DNA of 64,000 nt from Glutamicibacter ardleyensis (GTDB taxonomy: Bacteria; Actinomycetota; Actinomycetes; Actinomycetales; Micrococcaceae). The translations under genes were made by a program, and so were the position numbers. Every line of letters begins with the position of its first letter. Position 1 is the first letter of the stretch. The stretch spans positions 496,001-560,000 of the forward strand of contig NZ_BMKX01000001.1 of assembly GCF_014644555.1 (NCBI RefSeq). Direction: 5' to 3'. Of the stretch, positions 52,723 through 61,779 are shown one piece after another. The notes beneath the pieces are model-generated. The model was given only the letters and a program-made list of their open reading frames with translations. It ran no database searches and was not told the DNA's origin.

Positions 52723-53655
52723 CTAGGCCACGATCTGAGATGCGGCGCGCTCCACCACGAAACGCTGTCCACTGGTGGCCACTTGGACAGGACCATCGAA
52801 GGTGGATTCCGCGCGGGTGCGCCATTCATCGGCCGTGGCCACACCGGCCAGATGCGAGAGCACCAGTTGCTTGGCGCCGCAAGCTTGGGCCACCCGGCCC
52901 GCGCCTTCGGGCGAGCTATGGGATTTGGCCTGGTGGTTTAGGAAAGATTCGTCGAACCCGCGAGAAGCGAAGAATTCTAGATTGACCGCCTCATGGACCA
53001 GAATGTCGGTGCCCCGGGCTAGGCGCACCAATGCCTCACACTCGGCAGTGTCACCGGAGAAGGTGACAGATCCGTCCGCGGTATCAAAGCGGAAGGCGAA
53101 GGCCGGGTAGACCGGAGGGTGCTCCACGAGCACAGCGCTGACGGTGACCCGCTCGTCCTGGTAGACCATAAAGGGTTCGTCGCCACCGGCTTGCGGGATA
53201 GCGATGTTCTCGACTTCCAGCAAGCCATCCATCACCGGACGGCCCTCGTCATTAACACGGATGTCCAGATCATAGGAGAAAGCCTGCAGGGTGTGCTCGA
53301 TCATGTCTCGGGTGCCGGAGAGCTGGTTGCCGCGCGGGTGGTGCGGATCGCGTCCCGGGCCCAGGAAGCGCACCGGAGAGGTGAAACCCTCCACCGGCTT
53401 GCCCCAATTCCACATCAGGTACGCGGGCAACTCGCCCACGTGGTCCGAATGCAGGTGGGTGATGAAGGCTGCGGCCATGTCCTTACCGCGCAGCCCGGCC
53501 TCATGCGCGGCGCGCACGCAGCCCAGGCCGAAGTCGACCAGGTAGTGCCGTCCGCCCACAACCACCGCGCTGGCCATTCCGTTTTCCTTGCCGCGGATGG
53601 CCGGGCCGGCCGCGGTGCCCAAGGTGATCAGTTCTGTCTGGAAATTCTGGTTCAT
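52723..53655 (-). CDS. RNase Z-like metallo-beta-lactamase-fold hydrolase
   Basis: 310 residues from ATG 53655 (GAGGACGAGAGC upstream). The intact metal motif HLHSDHVGEL (about residue 68), the later SGDTAEC Asp and a final SHLAG His are present, so it should bind two zinc ions. This branch (arylsulfatase/RNase Z/lactonase-like) hydrolyses small esters, sulfates or lactones. It starts 31 bp after the aldehyde dehydrogenase stop and is part of that operon. A role in releasing an aromatic precursor from an ester or sulfate is a guess. Confidence 0.83.
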   Translation of the reverse strand: MNQNFQTELITLGTAAGPAIRGKENGMASAVVVGGRHYLVDFGLGCVRAAHEAGLRGKDMAAAFITHLHSDHVGELPAYLMWNWGKPVEGFTSPVRFLGPGRDPHHPRGNQLSGTRDMIEHTLQAFSYDLDIRVNDEGRPVMDGLLEVENIAIPQAGGDEPFMVYQDERVTVSAVLVEHPPVYPAFAFRFDTADGSVTFSGDTAECEALVRLARGTDILVHEAVNLEFFASRGFDESFLNHQAKSHSSPEGAGRVAQACGAKQLVLSHLAGVATADEWRTRAESTFDGPVQVATSGQRFVVERAASQIVA

Positions 53656-53686
53656 GCTCTCGTCCTCTGGGAATCCCATTCTCGGC

Positions 53687-55066
53687 TCAGGCGTGGTGTC
53701 GCAGGTTGATTGTGCGCGGTTCGAGGTACTCTTCAAGCCCCCAGCGCCCGCGTTCGCGTCCGGTGCCCGAGGCCTTCCAGCCACCGAACGGCGCATCCAG
53801 TTCCACCACGGTGTGCTGGTTGATCCACACGGTGCCGGCTTCTAACTCAAACGCCACCTCACGGGCGTGGTCCAGATCCGGGGACCAGACCGAGGCGCCC
53901 AGGCCGTAGGGGCCCGAGTTGACGTGCGGAAGCAACTCGTCGAGGTGGTCGTAGGCGACGATGGGCAGGGCGCTGCCAAATTGTTCGTCGTCCACCAGGG
54001 ACATACCCGGGGTCGCGTCGGCAATGACGGTGGGCTCCATGAAATAGCCGGGCAAATCGCAGCCAATGCCGCCACCGGTGGCGATGCGCGCGCCGGCGCC
54101 GACCGCGGAGCCGACCAATTCGCGCACGATCTCGCGCTGCTTGGCGTTGTGCATCGGGCCCATGCTAGTTCCGGGCCCAACACCATGCCCGAGCACCAGC
54201 GCTTGGGCCTCGGCGGCAATGGCTTCGGTCAGTTCCGCGGCCCGGTGGCGCGGCACGTAAACGCGCTTGACGGCCATGCAGACCTGCCCCGCATTACGGA
54301 AGGCGCTACCCACGATGCCGCGTGCGGTAAATTCCAGGTCCGCGTCATCGAGCACCACGGCCGCGTCATTGCCGCCCAGCTCAAGGGTGACCCGCTTGAC
54401 TGACTGCGCGGCGGTGGCGGCCACGGAGGTTCCGACCTCGGTGGATCCGGTGAAAGAAATCTTGCGCACGTCTGCATGTCCAGCCAAGGCTACGTTCACG
54501 GTGCGACGGCTACTGGTGCGGGTTTGCACGACGCCGGCCGGCAGCACCGTGTTCATCACTTCCACCAATGCGATAGTGGACAGAGGGGTGGTGGCCGAAG
54601 GCTTGGAAATAACGGTGCAGCCGGCAGCCAGCGCGGGAGCAAGCTTAACGCACAGCAGGGAGATCGGGAAGTTCCACGGGGTGATGGTGCCGACCAGGCC
54701 CACCGGGCGGTATTGGACTTCCAGCTGCCGGCCCGCGCGTTCCGGAAGCGTCTCGCTCAAATCCCAGTCAAGGTCCGCATAATAATCGAAAAGGGATGCA
54801 GCCACCTGGAATTCACCGATGGCCTCGGTCAGCACCTTGCCCTGCTCAAGAGAGAGAATCCGGCCCAGGCGGGGCGCATCGTTGCGGATGAGCTGCGCGA
54901 CTTGGCGCATGGCGTGGCGGCGCGCCTCGCGGTCCAAGGCCCAGTTCCGGGCCGCCCCCTGAGCGACCTGGACCGCATGCTGCACGTCCGCTTCGGTGTG
55001 TTCCGGGGCATGTCCGACGACATCTAAGGTCGCCGGGTCGAGGACGTCATATGCAGACGAGGTCAT
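53687..55066 (-). CDS. NAD(P)-dependent aldehyde dehydrogenase
   Basis: 459 residues from ATG 55066 with GGAAGGAA upstream. Aldehyde dehydrogenase fold with TPWNFPISL, FTGSTEVG, catalytic Glu in TLELGGND and catalytic Cys in NAGQVCMAVKR (the F-x-N-x-G-Q-x-C motif). It oxidises an aldehyde, in this setting probably an aromatic one such as a methoxybenzaldehyde, to the acid used by the P450. It is divergent from the SDR gene, with the operator palindrome in between, and is followed by the MBL-fold gene. Confidence 0.88.
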   Translation of the reverse strand: MTSSAYDVLDPATLDVVGHAPEHTEADVQHAVQVAQGAARNWALDREARRHAMRQVAQLIRNDAPRLGRILSLEQGKVLTEAIGEFQVAASLFDYYADLDWDLSETLPERAGRQLEVQYRPVGLVGTITPWNFPISLLCVKLAPALAAGCTVISKPSATTPLSTIALVEVMNTVLPAGVVQTRTSSRRTVNVALAGHADVRKISFTGSTEVGTSVAATAAQSVKRVTLELGGNDAAVVLDDADLEFTARGIVGSAFRNAGQVCMAVKRVYVPRHRAAELTEAIAAEAQALVLGHGVGPGTSMGPMHNAKQREIVRELVGSAVGAGARIATGGGIGCDLPGYFMEPTVIADATPGMSLVDDEQFGSALPIVAYDHLDELLPHVNSGPYGLGASVWSPDLDHAREVAFELEAGTVWINQHTVVELDAPFGGWKASGTGRERGRWGLEEYLEPRTINLRHHA

Positions 55067-55136
55067 TGCGGTTCCTTCCTTCAAAGCAGTTGATATTGTC
55101 CAGCTTGGATGGAAAACTGCTAATCAACTCACTACC

Positions 55137-55153
55137 TTTCCATTGAACGGAAA
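55137..55153. promoter_or_regulatory. 17-bp palindrome, copy 3
   Basis: TTTCCATTGAACGGAAA within a longer ACTAC...GTAGT palindrome, between the divergent aldehyde dehydrogenase and SDR genes. A partial half-site (GGATGGAAA) lies at 55107-55115. Confidence 0.78.
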
Positions 55154-55246
55154 GTAGTGTCCTGCGCCACCTTCTCGTGGCGCACTATGGGAAGAGAAAC
55201 CCGGGTTACCAGCCCATCCAAGGATTTTTTGAGGAGCACAACTTTC

Positions 55247-56047
55247 ATGAGCGCATCGGCACTGCCATTGGCTATCACCGGGGTTGCCTCGGGCATTGGA
55301 GCCGCTACGGCCCAGCTTTTGTCATCCCAGGGATACGCCTTGATCGGCATCGACCGCACGACGCCGGAGGACTTCCCCGGCGAGTTCGTCCAGGCGGACC
55401 TGTCCACGAAGCAAGGGGTTAGCGAAGCCGCAGCTAAGGTCATCGCTTTGGCCCCGCAGGGTCTACGCGGGCTGGCCAATATTGCCGGAGTCCCCGGCAC
55501 TGCACCGGCCCGAGTGGTGCTCTCGGTTAATGTCTTCGCGGTCCGCGAGCTCACACGTGCGCTGGCCGAGCACTTCACCGCCGGTGCCACCGTGGTGAAC
55601 CTCGCCTCCTCGGTGGCCTTCAACTGGCGGGTCAACGCCGCCGCCTACGCTTCCTTCGCCATGGCTGCAGACCAAGAGGCCGCGCTGGACCTGGTACTCG
55701 CGGACACCGACATCGCTGAGAACTCGTACCTCTTCTCCAAGCATTGCGTGCGCGCCATGACCGAGCAGCTTTGCGCGGAGCTCTTACCGCAGCAGGTGCG
55801 GGTCAATTCGGTCAGCCCCGGACCGGTTGAAACTCCGATTCTGGCGGACTTCAAGAAAGACCACGGAACGGACAAGGTGAACTCGGCAGCGGAATTGCTC
55901 GGACGCTTCGCCAGCCCACAGGATATTGCGAGCGCAATTGCCTACCTTCTTTCGCCGCAGTCCGAATGGGTCAACGGCACTGATATCCGCGTCGACGGCG
56001 GACTGGTCGCTTACCGTGGGAGCACCGCTCTGAGCACCTCGAACTAG
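55247..56047 (+). CDS. Short-chain dehydrogenase/reductase, coniferyl-alcohol-dehydrogenase-like
   Basis: 266 residues from ATG 55247 with GAGGAG ahead. The N-terminal dinucleotide motif is TGVASGIGAATAQ, NIAG follows, and the catalytic Ser, Tyr and Lys lie in NLASSVAF and YLFSKHC (YxxxK). The large gap between Ser and Tyr and the RVNSVSPGPVETPI end resemble the 3-alpha-HSD/coniferyl alcohol dehydrogenase type. It probably oxidises an aryl alcohol to the aldehyde, feeding the divergent aldehyde dehydrogenase. Confidence 0.85.
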   Translation: MSASALPLAITGVASGIGAATAQLLSSQGYALIGIDRTTPEDFPGEFVQADLSTKQGVSEAAAKVIALAPQGLRGLANIAGVPGTAPARVVLSVNVFAVRELTRALAEHFTAGATVVNLASSVAFNWRVNAAAYASFAMAADQEAALDLVLADTDIAENSYLFSKHCVRAMTEQLCAELLPQQVRVNSVSPGPVETPILADFKKDHGTDKVNSAAELLGRFASPQDIASAIAYLLSPQSEWVNGTDIRVDGGLVAYRGSTALSTSN

Positions 56048-56154
56048 ACGCGACGGCATCGTCTGCTGGCCCGAGGAAATGCAAGAACCCAAATAACCAG
56101 GTGCCGCGCCGACTGGGCGGGCCCAAGGCTGTCGGACTTCGCGCCCGCTATCTA

Positions 56155-58344
56155 TCAGCTGGCCGCGAAGAACGGATCTTTAGCTAGCTGTTTTCCAAGT
56201 TCTGGTGCCAAGGAGCGCGCAAAGTCATGGGAGAGATGCGACTGATCATAGTAGGTGATCAGCGAGCCGAGGACCGCGAAGCAACGCTCATCGGAGCAGA
56301 TGCTGTTCGTGAGGTCTGCGTGAACGATACCTTCCGGGGCAGTTTTACTGTCCAGGGCCTTCTTCAAGTTATGCCGGATGGAGAGGCCCTTGTCGCGAGT
56401 TACGGAGCAGGCCTGTGGATCTTCGGGGTTCGTAGCCACGCAGGTGGGCACGTTCTTGTTGCCGAGCCGAGGGACCTCCTGAATGACCGCGACTTTTTTG
56501 CCTTTTTCGGTCCACGACTTCCAGAGGCTGGTGAATCCTTCGGTTTTGGGATCTGAAAATTCGTAACCGGGCGAGGAAACCCACTGGCGCTTATTGCCTT
56601 GAGCCGCCACGATCACGGCATCCAGAGTTTCATCATTGGCTAGTTGTGGGCCCAGCGCCCGAATTGAATCGGTGCACAAACGCTCGGCTTGGCCACTGAG
56701 CTGTTCGGCCTGCTTCAAGGCAGCCAGCGAAGGAGAACAACCCGAACGGATATGAGTTTCAAGCTGCCAATGACGCTTTTTGGCCAGAACCTCTAGGGCC
56801 GGAAGCCACGCGGTGGCGTGTGAGTCCCCCACGACAGCAACACGGAGCTTGGGATTCTCGGTGTCTCCCAGCAGGCAGTTCTTATCCCCCACCTCGAGAG
56901 TGTCGGTCTCGCATCCTGGGAACAAAGGTGCCCGGACCTGTTGGGATACTGCGACCGCCGAAGGATATGGGGCAAAATCCGATTCCACCGGCTGACAGTT
57001 CACCGGATCCAGCAATGTGCGGGCTCCATAACAAGGATCATCTTGGCTCATTCGGGGCAGGTTGGCGCTTTGCGCCGAGGCAGCGGTTCCTGCCCAACTA
57101 ACACCGGCAATAATGAGCATTCCAGCCAGTGCAAAAATCAATGCGTTCTTTACCGGTTTGAGCAGTGAACCAAAACGTAGCGGGTTTTCAATCAAGAGTT
57201 GCGACAGCCATGCCAGCAGGAGGGTCAGCGCGAAGATTCCTGCCTCGTGATACCACTTCGGCTCGGTGTTCAGCACAAAGGGTGCCACGATAATCAGCGG
57301 CCAGTGCCACAGGTACGCGCCGTAGCTGATGTCACCAAGCCAGCGTGCCGGAGCAAGAGAGAGCCAGGTACCGTGTGAAAACCAACGCCCAAACCCATGG
57401 CTAACGTTGGCAGCAGCGAGGACGGCTGCAGTTCCCAGTGTGGGTACCAACGCCATGGTTCCGGGGAACCTGGTCAGCGTGGGAATCATCAGCGCACCAA
57501 TGAGCAGTGTTGCCAATCCAGCCCAGCCCAGCAGCATTCCGGCCCAACCACGGACACCTCGGTTGATGCATAGAAGCGCCACCAACCCTCCGACGGCAAA
57601 CTGCCAGGCTCGCGCCGCGGTATCAAAATAAGCGCCAGCTGGGTTCGCCGCGGTGATCCATAAACCGTAAACAAAACTCAGTACCGCGATGATGCTGATG
57701 GTGATCAGCATGATGCGGTGGACCGAGTACCCGCCTCGCTGTTCGGCACCGGAAGTATGTTTCCGCGGGAAAATCTTCGGGATAAGCCAGGCGCCGGCCA
57801 ACAGCAGTAATGGCCAGCAAAGGTAGAACTGCTCTTCAACCGACAAGGACCAATAGTGCTGGACCGCGGTCGCCATCTGTCCCGCCGCCGCGTAGTCGGT
57901 AGCGTCCGAGACCAGTGCCCAGTTCTCCACATAGAGTCCGGCGGCTGCAAGATGCTTGAACATTGTTCCGTGCTCGGTGGTGGGGATCCACAGATAAACC
58001 AGCAAGGCCGTCGCGAGGAGCACGGTAAAGGCCAGCGGCAAAAGCCGGCGGATGCGTCTGGCCCAGAAGCTCAGCAAAGAGATTTTCCCGGTACCCAGTA
58101 ATTCGCGATAGAGATGCGCGGTGATCAGGTAACCGGAGATGACAAAGAAGATGTCGACGCCGATAAAACCGCCGCTGAGCGCACCGGGTCGCAGGTGATG
58201 AAATATGACCAGAAGTACCGCAATGGCGCGCAGCCCTTGAAGTTCTGGGCGGAACCCCATGGAAGATCCATTGGACTGCACCGTGGGAGCTGCTGAATTA
58301 TTGGTTTTATTCGCAGACTTCTGCGCACGGGCAAGTACATTCAC
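56155..58344 (-). CDS. OafA/YrhL-type acyltransferase with C-terminal SGNH domain
   Basis: 729 residues. An N-terminal acyltransferase-3 domain has about ten membrane helices and the catalytic HH in VIFHHLRPGA. A further helix leads into an extracytoplasmic SGNH hydrolase-like domain with the GDSH motif (VAVVGDSHATAWL) and a final DQSHLS (DxxH). Such enzymes O-acetylate cell-wall or surface polysaccharides. ATG around residue 29 (MGFRPELQG) is a possible alternative start. Single gene. Confidence 0.88.
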   Translation of the reverse strand: MNVLARAQKSANKTNNSAAPTVQSNGSSMGFRPELQGLRAIAVLLVIFHHLRPGALSGGFIGVDIFFVISGYLITAHLYRELLGTGKISLLSFWARRIRRLLPLAFTVLLATALLVYLWIPTTEHGTMFKHLAAAGLYVENWALVSDATDYAAAGQMATAVQHYWSLSVEEQFYLCWPLLLLAGAWLIPKIFPRKHTSGAEQRGGYSVHRIMLITISIIAVLSFVYGLWITAANPAGAYFDTAARAWQFAVGGLVALLCINRGVRGWAGMLLGWAGLATLLIGALMIPTLTRFPGTMALVPTLGTAAVLAAANVSHGFGRWFSHGTWLSLAPARWLGDISYGAYLWHWPLIIVAPFVLNTEPKWYHEAGIFALTLLLAWLSQLLIENPLRFGSLLKPVKNALIFALAGMLIIAGVSWAGTAASAQSANLPRMSQDDPCYGARTLLDPVNCQPVESDFAPYPSAVAVSQQVRAPLFPGCETDTLEVGDKNCLLGDTENPKLRVAVVGDSHATAWLPALEVLAKKRHWQLETHIRSGCSPSLAALKQAEQLSGQAERLCTDSIRALGPQLANDETLDAVIVAAQGNKRQWVSSPGYEFSDPKTEGFTSLWKSWTEKGKKVAVIQEVPRLGNKNVPTCVATNPEDPQACSVTRDKGLSIRHNLKKALDSKTAPEGIVHADLTNSICSDERCFAVLGSLITYYDQSHLSHDFARSLAPELGKQLAKDPFFAAS

Positions 58345-58424
58345 TCGGCTAACGTTAGTGGATAACAGGCTGGTTTCCCGTGATTGCTCATGCGGTTATG
58401 CCCGACAAAGCACAAAGAAAATGG

Positions 58425-60320
58425 CTATCTTCCGGTTTCGGGCAGGACCCCTTCCACCGCATCCACCGCGCGCACAAAGCCGAGATGACTGAAGGCCTGG
58501 GGAAAGTTCCCGGCCAAGCGTCCTCCGGCAGAATCGTATTCTTCCGCAAAAAGTCCCAGATCTGTCGCGAAGTGGGAGAGGCGGTCCAACAATTTTTTGG
58601 CTTCTGCGAGCCGGTCCGAGCGGGCGTATTGTTCTACCAGCCAGAAGGAACACATCAAGAACGAGTATTCGCCGCCGGGCAGCCCGTCTTTGCCGGCTTG
58701 GGTCCGATACCGCAACAGCAGTCCGGCATCATCTAATAGCTCCTTTTCAATACGTTTCACGGTGCCCAGCATGCGTGGATCTTGTGGGTCGATGAGACCG
58801 GTATTGGGCAGTTGCAGCAAGGAGGCATCAACTTCGGTGTTCGAATAAGCCTGTGTAAAAGAATTCAGTTCCACGTTATAACCCTGCTGGAAAATCTCTT
58901 CACGCAATTGCTCGCGCAGCTTTCTCCAGGACTCTATCGGTCCGCTCAGCCCATGCTTTTCTATTGCCTTGATCCCTTGGTCAAAGGCCGCAAACATCAT
59001 GGCCCGCCCGTGGGTGAAATAATCGGATTCGCCCCGCATTTCCCAGATTCCATGGCCCTTACGTTCCATATTCCGTTCGAGGAATGTGAGCATGTTCTGC
59101 TGCAGGGCCCACGAATAGTCATCTTCGTCGTGTCCGGCGTCCCGCAGTTTTGCCAGCGCTAGCATCACCTCTCCGACCACATCGGCTTGGTACTGCCCGT
59201 AGGCGCCGTTGCCAATACGCACAGGTTTTGAATCTGCATACCCGGCCAGGTGGTCCAGCTCAAATTCGGTCAGTACCCGTTCCCCGGCAATGCCGTACAT
59301 GATCTGTAAGTCATCGGGATCTCCGGCGACCGCGCGCAGCAGCCAGTCCCGCCAATGCAAGGCACCTTCGGTGAAGTCGTGAGTCACCAGGGTATTAATG
59401 GTCAACGAGGCATCACGCAGCCAGGTGTACCGGTAATCCCAGTTGCGCTGCCCGCCGAACTCCTCGGGCAACGAGGTGGTCGGGGCGGCGACGAGGCCAC
59501 CGGTCTCATGGTCCGTCAGAGCCCTGAGCACCATTAATGAACGCAGTGACATCTCGTCATACCGGTCACGAACCTGCACCTTGGAGGACCATTGATGCCA
59601 GTAGTTAATGGTCCTTTCCAAGGCTTCTTCTGGATCCAGCGGTGTCGGAGCCGGAAGATGGGACCGGAACCAGCTTAATGCCCAGGTCTGGGACTCTCCG
59701 GCAGTCAGCGTGAATTCTCCGGTGAGGTTGCCGGAGGCTGCACCGCTGTAGTCGTCGGGCCGGTTGGGGCCAGGATGTTCGGCCGAGGAACTCTGATCTT
59801 CATTCTCGGGCACGTCTGGGTGAAGTTGTGGCCCGGTCAGCAGCAGTGAGTCGGGTCCGGCGACGGAGAGTAGCCCGGTGGTTGTCCCGTCGCCGAGGGT
59901 AATCTTGCGGGTCCATGGCTTGGACCGGTTGTAATCGAATCGGATACGCAGGTCATGCGCGATGTTCACCTGGCCTTCGAGAACACTGACCTTGCGCAGC
60001 ACATCTGCCTGTTGTGAGCGCGGCGGAAGGAAGTCCAGTACTTGCGCGGTTCCGGTTTTGGTGCGCCAAATAGTTTCCAGCACAAAGGTCCGCGGCAGGT
60101 AGCGGCGGGACACTACCTGTCCGCCCGGCGCCCAGAGCCGCCACCTGCCGTCGTCTTCGGTGCCAATTAGCGCTGCAAAGACCGAAGGCGAATCAAACCG
60201 CGGGAAACATAGCCAATCAATGCTTCCGTCACGAGACACCAGCGGGCCGGTGCGTAAATCGGAGAGCAGCGCATAGTCTTCAAGCGGTGTGGAACGTGTA
60301 CCTGGTTCGGAGCTTTCCAT
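58425..60320 (-). CDS. Glycoside hydrolase family 15 (glucoamylase/trehalase-like)
   Basis: 631 residues from ATG 60320. An N-terminal beta-rich domain (YALLSDLRTGPLVSRDGSIDWLCFPRFDSPS in two parts) and an (alpha/alpha)6 barrel with WDYRYTWLRDASLTI, GERVLTEFELDHLAGY (catalytic acid region) and GGEYSFLMCSFWLVEQ identify the actinobacterial GH15 group, several of which are alpha,alpha-trehalases. It is divergent from the glucose-6-phosphate dehydrogenase paralogue with a 73-bp gap, so glucose release and oxidation may be linked. Confidence 0.88.
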   Translation of the reverse strand: MESSEPGTRSTPLEDYALLSDLRTGPLVSRDGSIDWLCFPRFDSPSVFAALIGTEDDGRWRLWAPGGQVVSRRYLPRTFVLETIWRTKTGTAQVLDFLPPRSQQADVLRKVSVLEGQVNIAHDLRIRFDYNRSKPWTRKITLGDGTTTGLLSVAGPDSLLLTGPQLHPDVPENEDQSSSAEHPGPNRPDDYSGAASGNLTGEFTLTAGESQTWALSWFRSHLPAPTPLDPEEALERTINYWHQWSSKVQVRDRYDEMSLRSLMVLRALTDHETGGLVAAPTTSLPEEFGGQRNWDYRYTWLRDASLTINTLVTHDFTEGALHWRDWLLRAVAGDPDDLQIMYGIAGERVLTEFELDHLAGYADSKPVRIGNGAYGQYQADVVGEVMLALAKLRDAGHDEDDYSWALQQNMLTFLERNMERKGHGIWEMRGESDYFTHGRAMMFAAFDQGIKAIEKHGLSGPIESWRKLREQLREEIFQQGYNVELNSFTQAYSNTEVDASLLQLPNTGLIDPQDPRMLGTVKRIEKELLDDAGLLLRYRTQAGKDGLPGGEYSFLMCSFWLVEQYARSDRLAEAKKLLDRLSHFATDLGLFAEEYDSAGGRLAGNFPQAFSHLGFVRAVDAVEGVLPETGR

Positions 60321-60393
60321 AGGTTCATTCAAACAGCATGCGCGGTTCAATAAAAGGGTACAGATCCGCCACGGCAAGGAGTAGGGTGCGCAT

Positions 60394-61764
60394 ATGGACA
60401 GCATCAAGAACCTTGTCATTCTCGGCGCGACCGGAGATCTCACCTCAAGACTGCTTTTACCCGGCCTGGCTACTTTGCTGACAGCCCAGCCCGAACGTCA
60501 AGTCACCGTCATCGGTGCGGACAGACAAGCCGATGAAGCATGGGAACAAACGGTAGCTGCCGCGTTCGGCACGGTTCAGGCCAGCGGCCCGGCGGTAGAT
60601 TACGCGCTGAAAACATCATCCTTCACGGTGTGTGATGCGACCAGCGCAACCGACCTGCAGAAGCTACTCGATGAGCTGGCTTCCCCGGTGTGCCTGTACT
60701 TTGCGTTGCCACCCCAAGTGACCATGAAGTCCCTGGAAGTACTCAACGAGCTGAACCTGCCCGAAGATCTCGTCCTGGCCCTTGAAAAGCCCATAGGCCA
60801 TGACCTGGAATCCGCACGGGAACTGAATCGTTTAGTCGGCCAGCTGGTGCCCGAATCCCAGACCTTCAGGGTGGATCATTTCCTGAATATGCCCTCGGTG
60901 CATTCCTTTACCGGGCTGCGCTTCGCCAATCGAATGTTAGAGCCCCTGCTGAACCGTGAGCATGTTGAATCCATTGAAATCAACTACGACGAAACTCTGG
61001 GGTTAGAGGGGCGTGCCGGATTTTATGATTCCAGCGGTGCGCTGCGCGACATGATTCAATCCCACCTGCTTCAGGTGATGGCCCTGGTGATGATGGAACC
61101 GCCCTCCCGCATCGATGCGGTGGAGCTTCCCGCGTTGACCGCGCACGTGCTGCGCTCAACCCGGTTGTGGGATGAGGATCCGGCACGCTGTGTAGTGCGC
61201 GGAAGGTACACCGCCGGAGAAATTAATGGCAAGAAGTACCCGGACTACATTTCGGAACCGGGAGTGGACCCGGAAAAAAATACCGAGACCTTCGCGCAGG
61301 TGACGCTGGAAGTAGACAGCTGGCGGTGGACCGGCGTTCCGGTAACCCTGCGTTCTGGCAAGGCGATCGGTGAACCGTGCAAGGAACTGGTGATCCATTT
61401 CCGCCGGCCAGCCCACGAATACCCGCAGTTCCCTCATGACGGCCGAGTTCCTGGGGACCGACTGCGACTGTTACTGAAGTCCGGGCAACTTGAGTTTGAG
61501 CTCAATGTTGGTGGGCCGTTTGATGCGCGAGGAATGAACCGGGTGACGGCTCAAACCGATACGGCGGATCCGATCCTCTCCTCCTACGGAAACGTATTGC
61601 GCGGCATTCTCGATGCCGATGCGACGTTCAGCGTGCGCGGAGATGCGTCCGAGGAATGCTGGCGGCTCATCGAAGAAATTCAGCGTGGTTTTGACGACGG
61701 CTCGGTGCCTTTGCAGGATTACGCGGCAGGCAGTGAAGGCCCAAGGCTTCCTACGGAATCCTGA
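60394..61764 (+). CDS. zwf: Divergent glucose-6-phosphate dehydrogenase paralogue
   Basis: 456 residues, somewhat shorter than usual. NADP motif GATGDLTSRLLLP, EKPIGHD, and the catalytic regions SGALRDMIQSHLLQVMALV and LRSGKAI are present. The RIDHYLGKE substrate motif is changed to RVDHFLNMP: the Asp-His pair remains but the G-K-E with the phosphate-binding Lys is gone. This suggests altered substrate affinity or a different sugar (phosphate). Opens the pentose phosphate route in normal members. ATG 60394 follows AAGGAG. Confidence 0.85.
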   Translation: MDSIKNLVILGATGDLTSRLLLPGLATLLTAQPERQVTVIGADRQADEAWEQTVAAAFGTVQASGPAVDYALKTSSFTVCDATSATDLQKLLDELASPVCLYFALPPQVTMKSLEVLNELNLPEDLVLALEKPIGHDLESARELNRLVGQLVPESQTFRVDHFLNMPSVHSFTGLRFANRMLEPLLNREHVESIEINYDETLGLEGRAGFYDSSGALRDMIQSHLLQVMALVMMEPPSRIDAVELPALTAHVLRSTRLWDEDPARCVVRGRYTAGEINGKKYPDYISEPGVDPEKNTETFAQVTLEVDSWRWTGVPVTLRSGKAIGEPCKELVIHFRRPAHEYPQFPHDGRVPGDRLRLLLKSGQLEFELNVGGPFDARGMNRVTAQTDTADPILSSYGNVLRGILDADATFSVRGDASEECWRLIEEIQRGFDDGSVPLQDYAAGSEGPRLPTES

Positions 61765-61779
61765 GTTTATTGCTACCGG

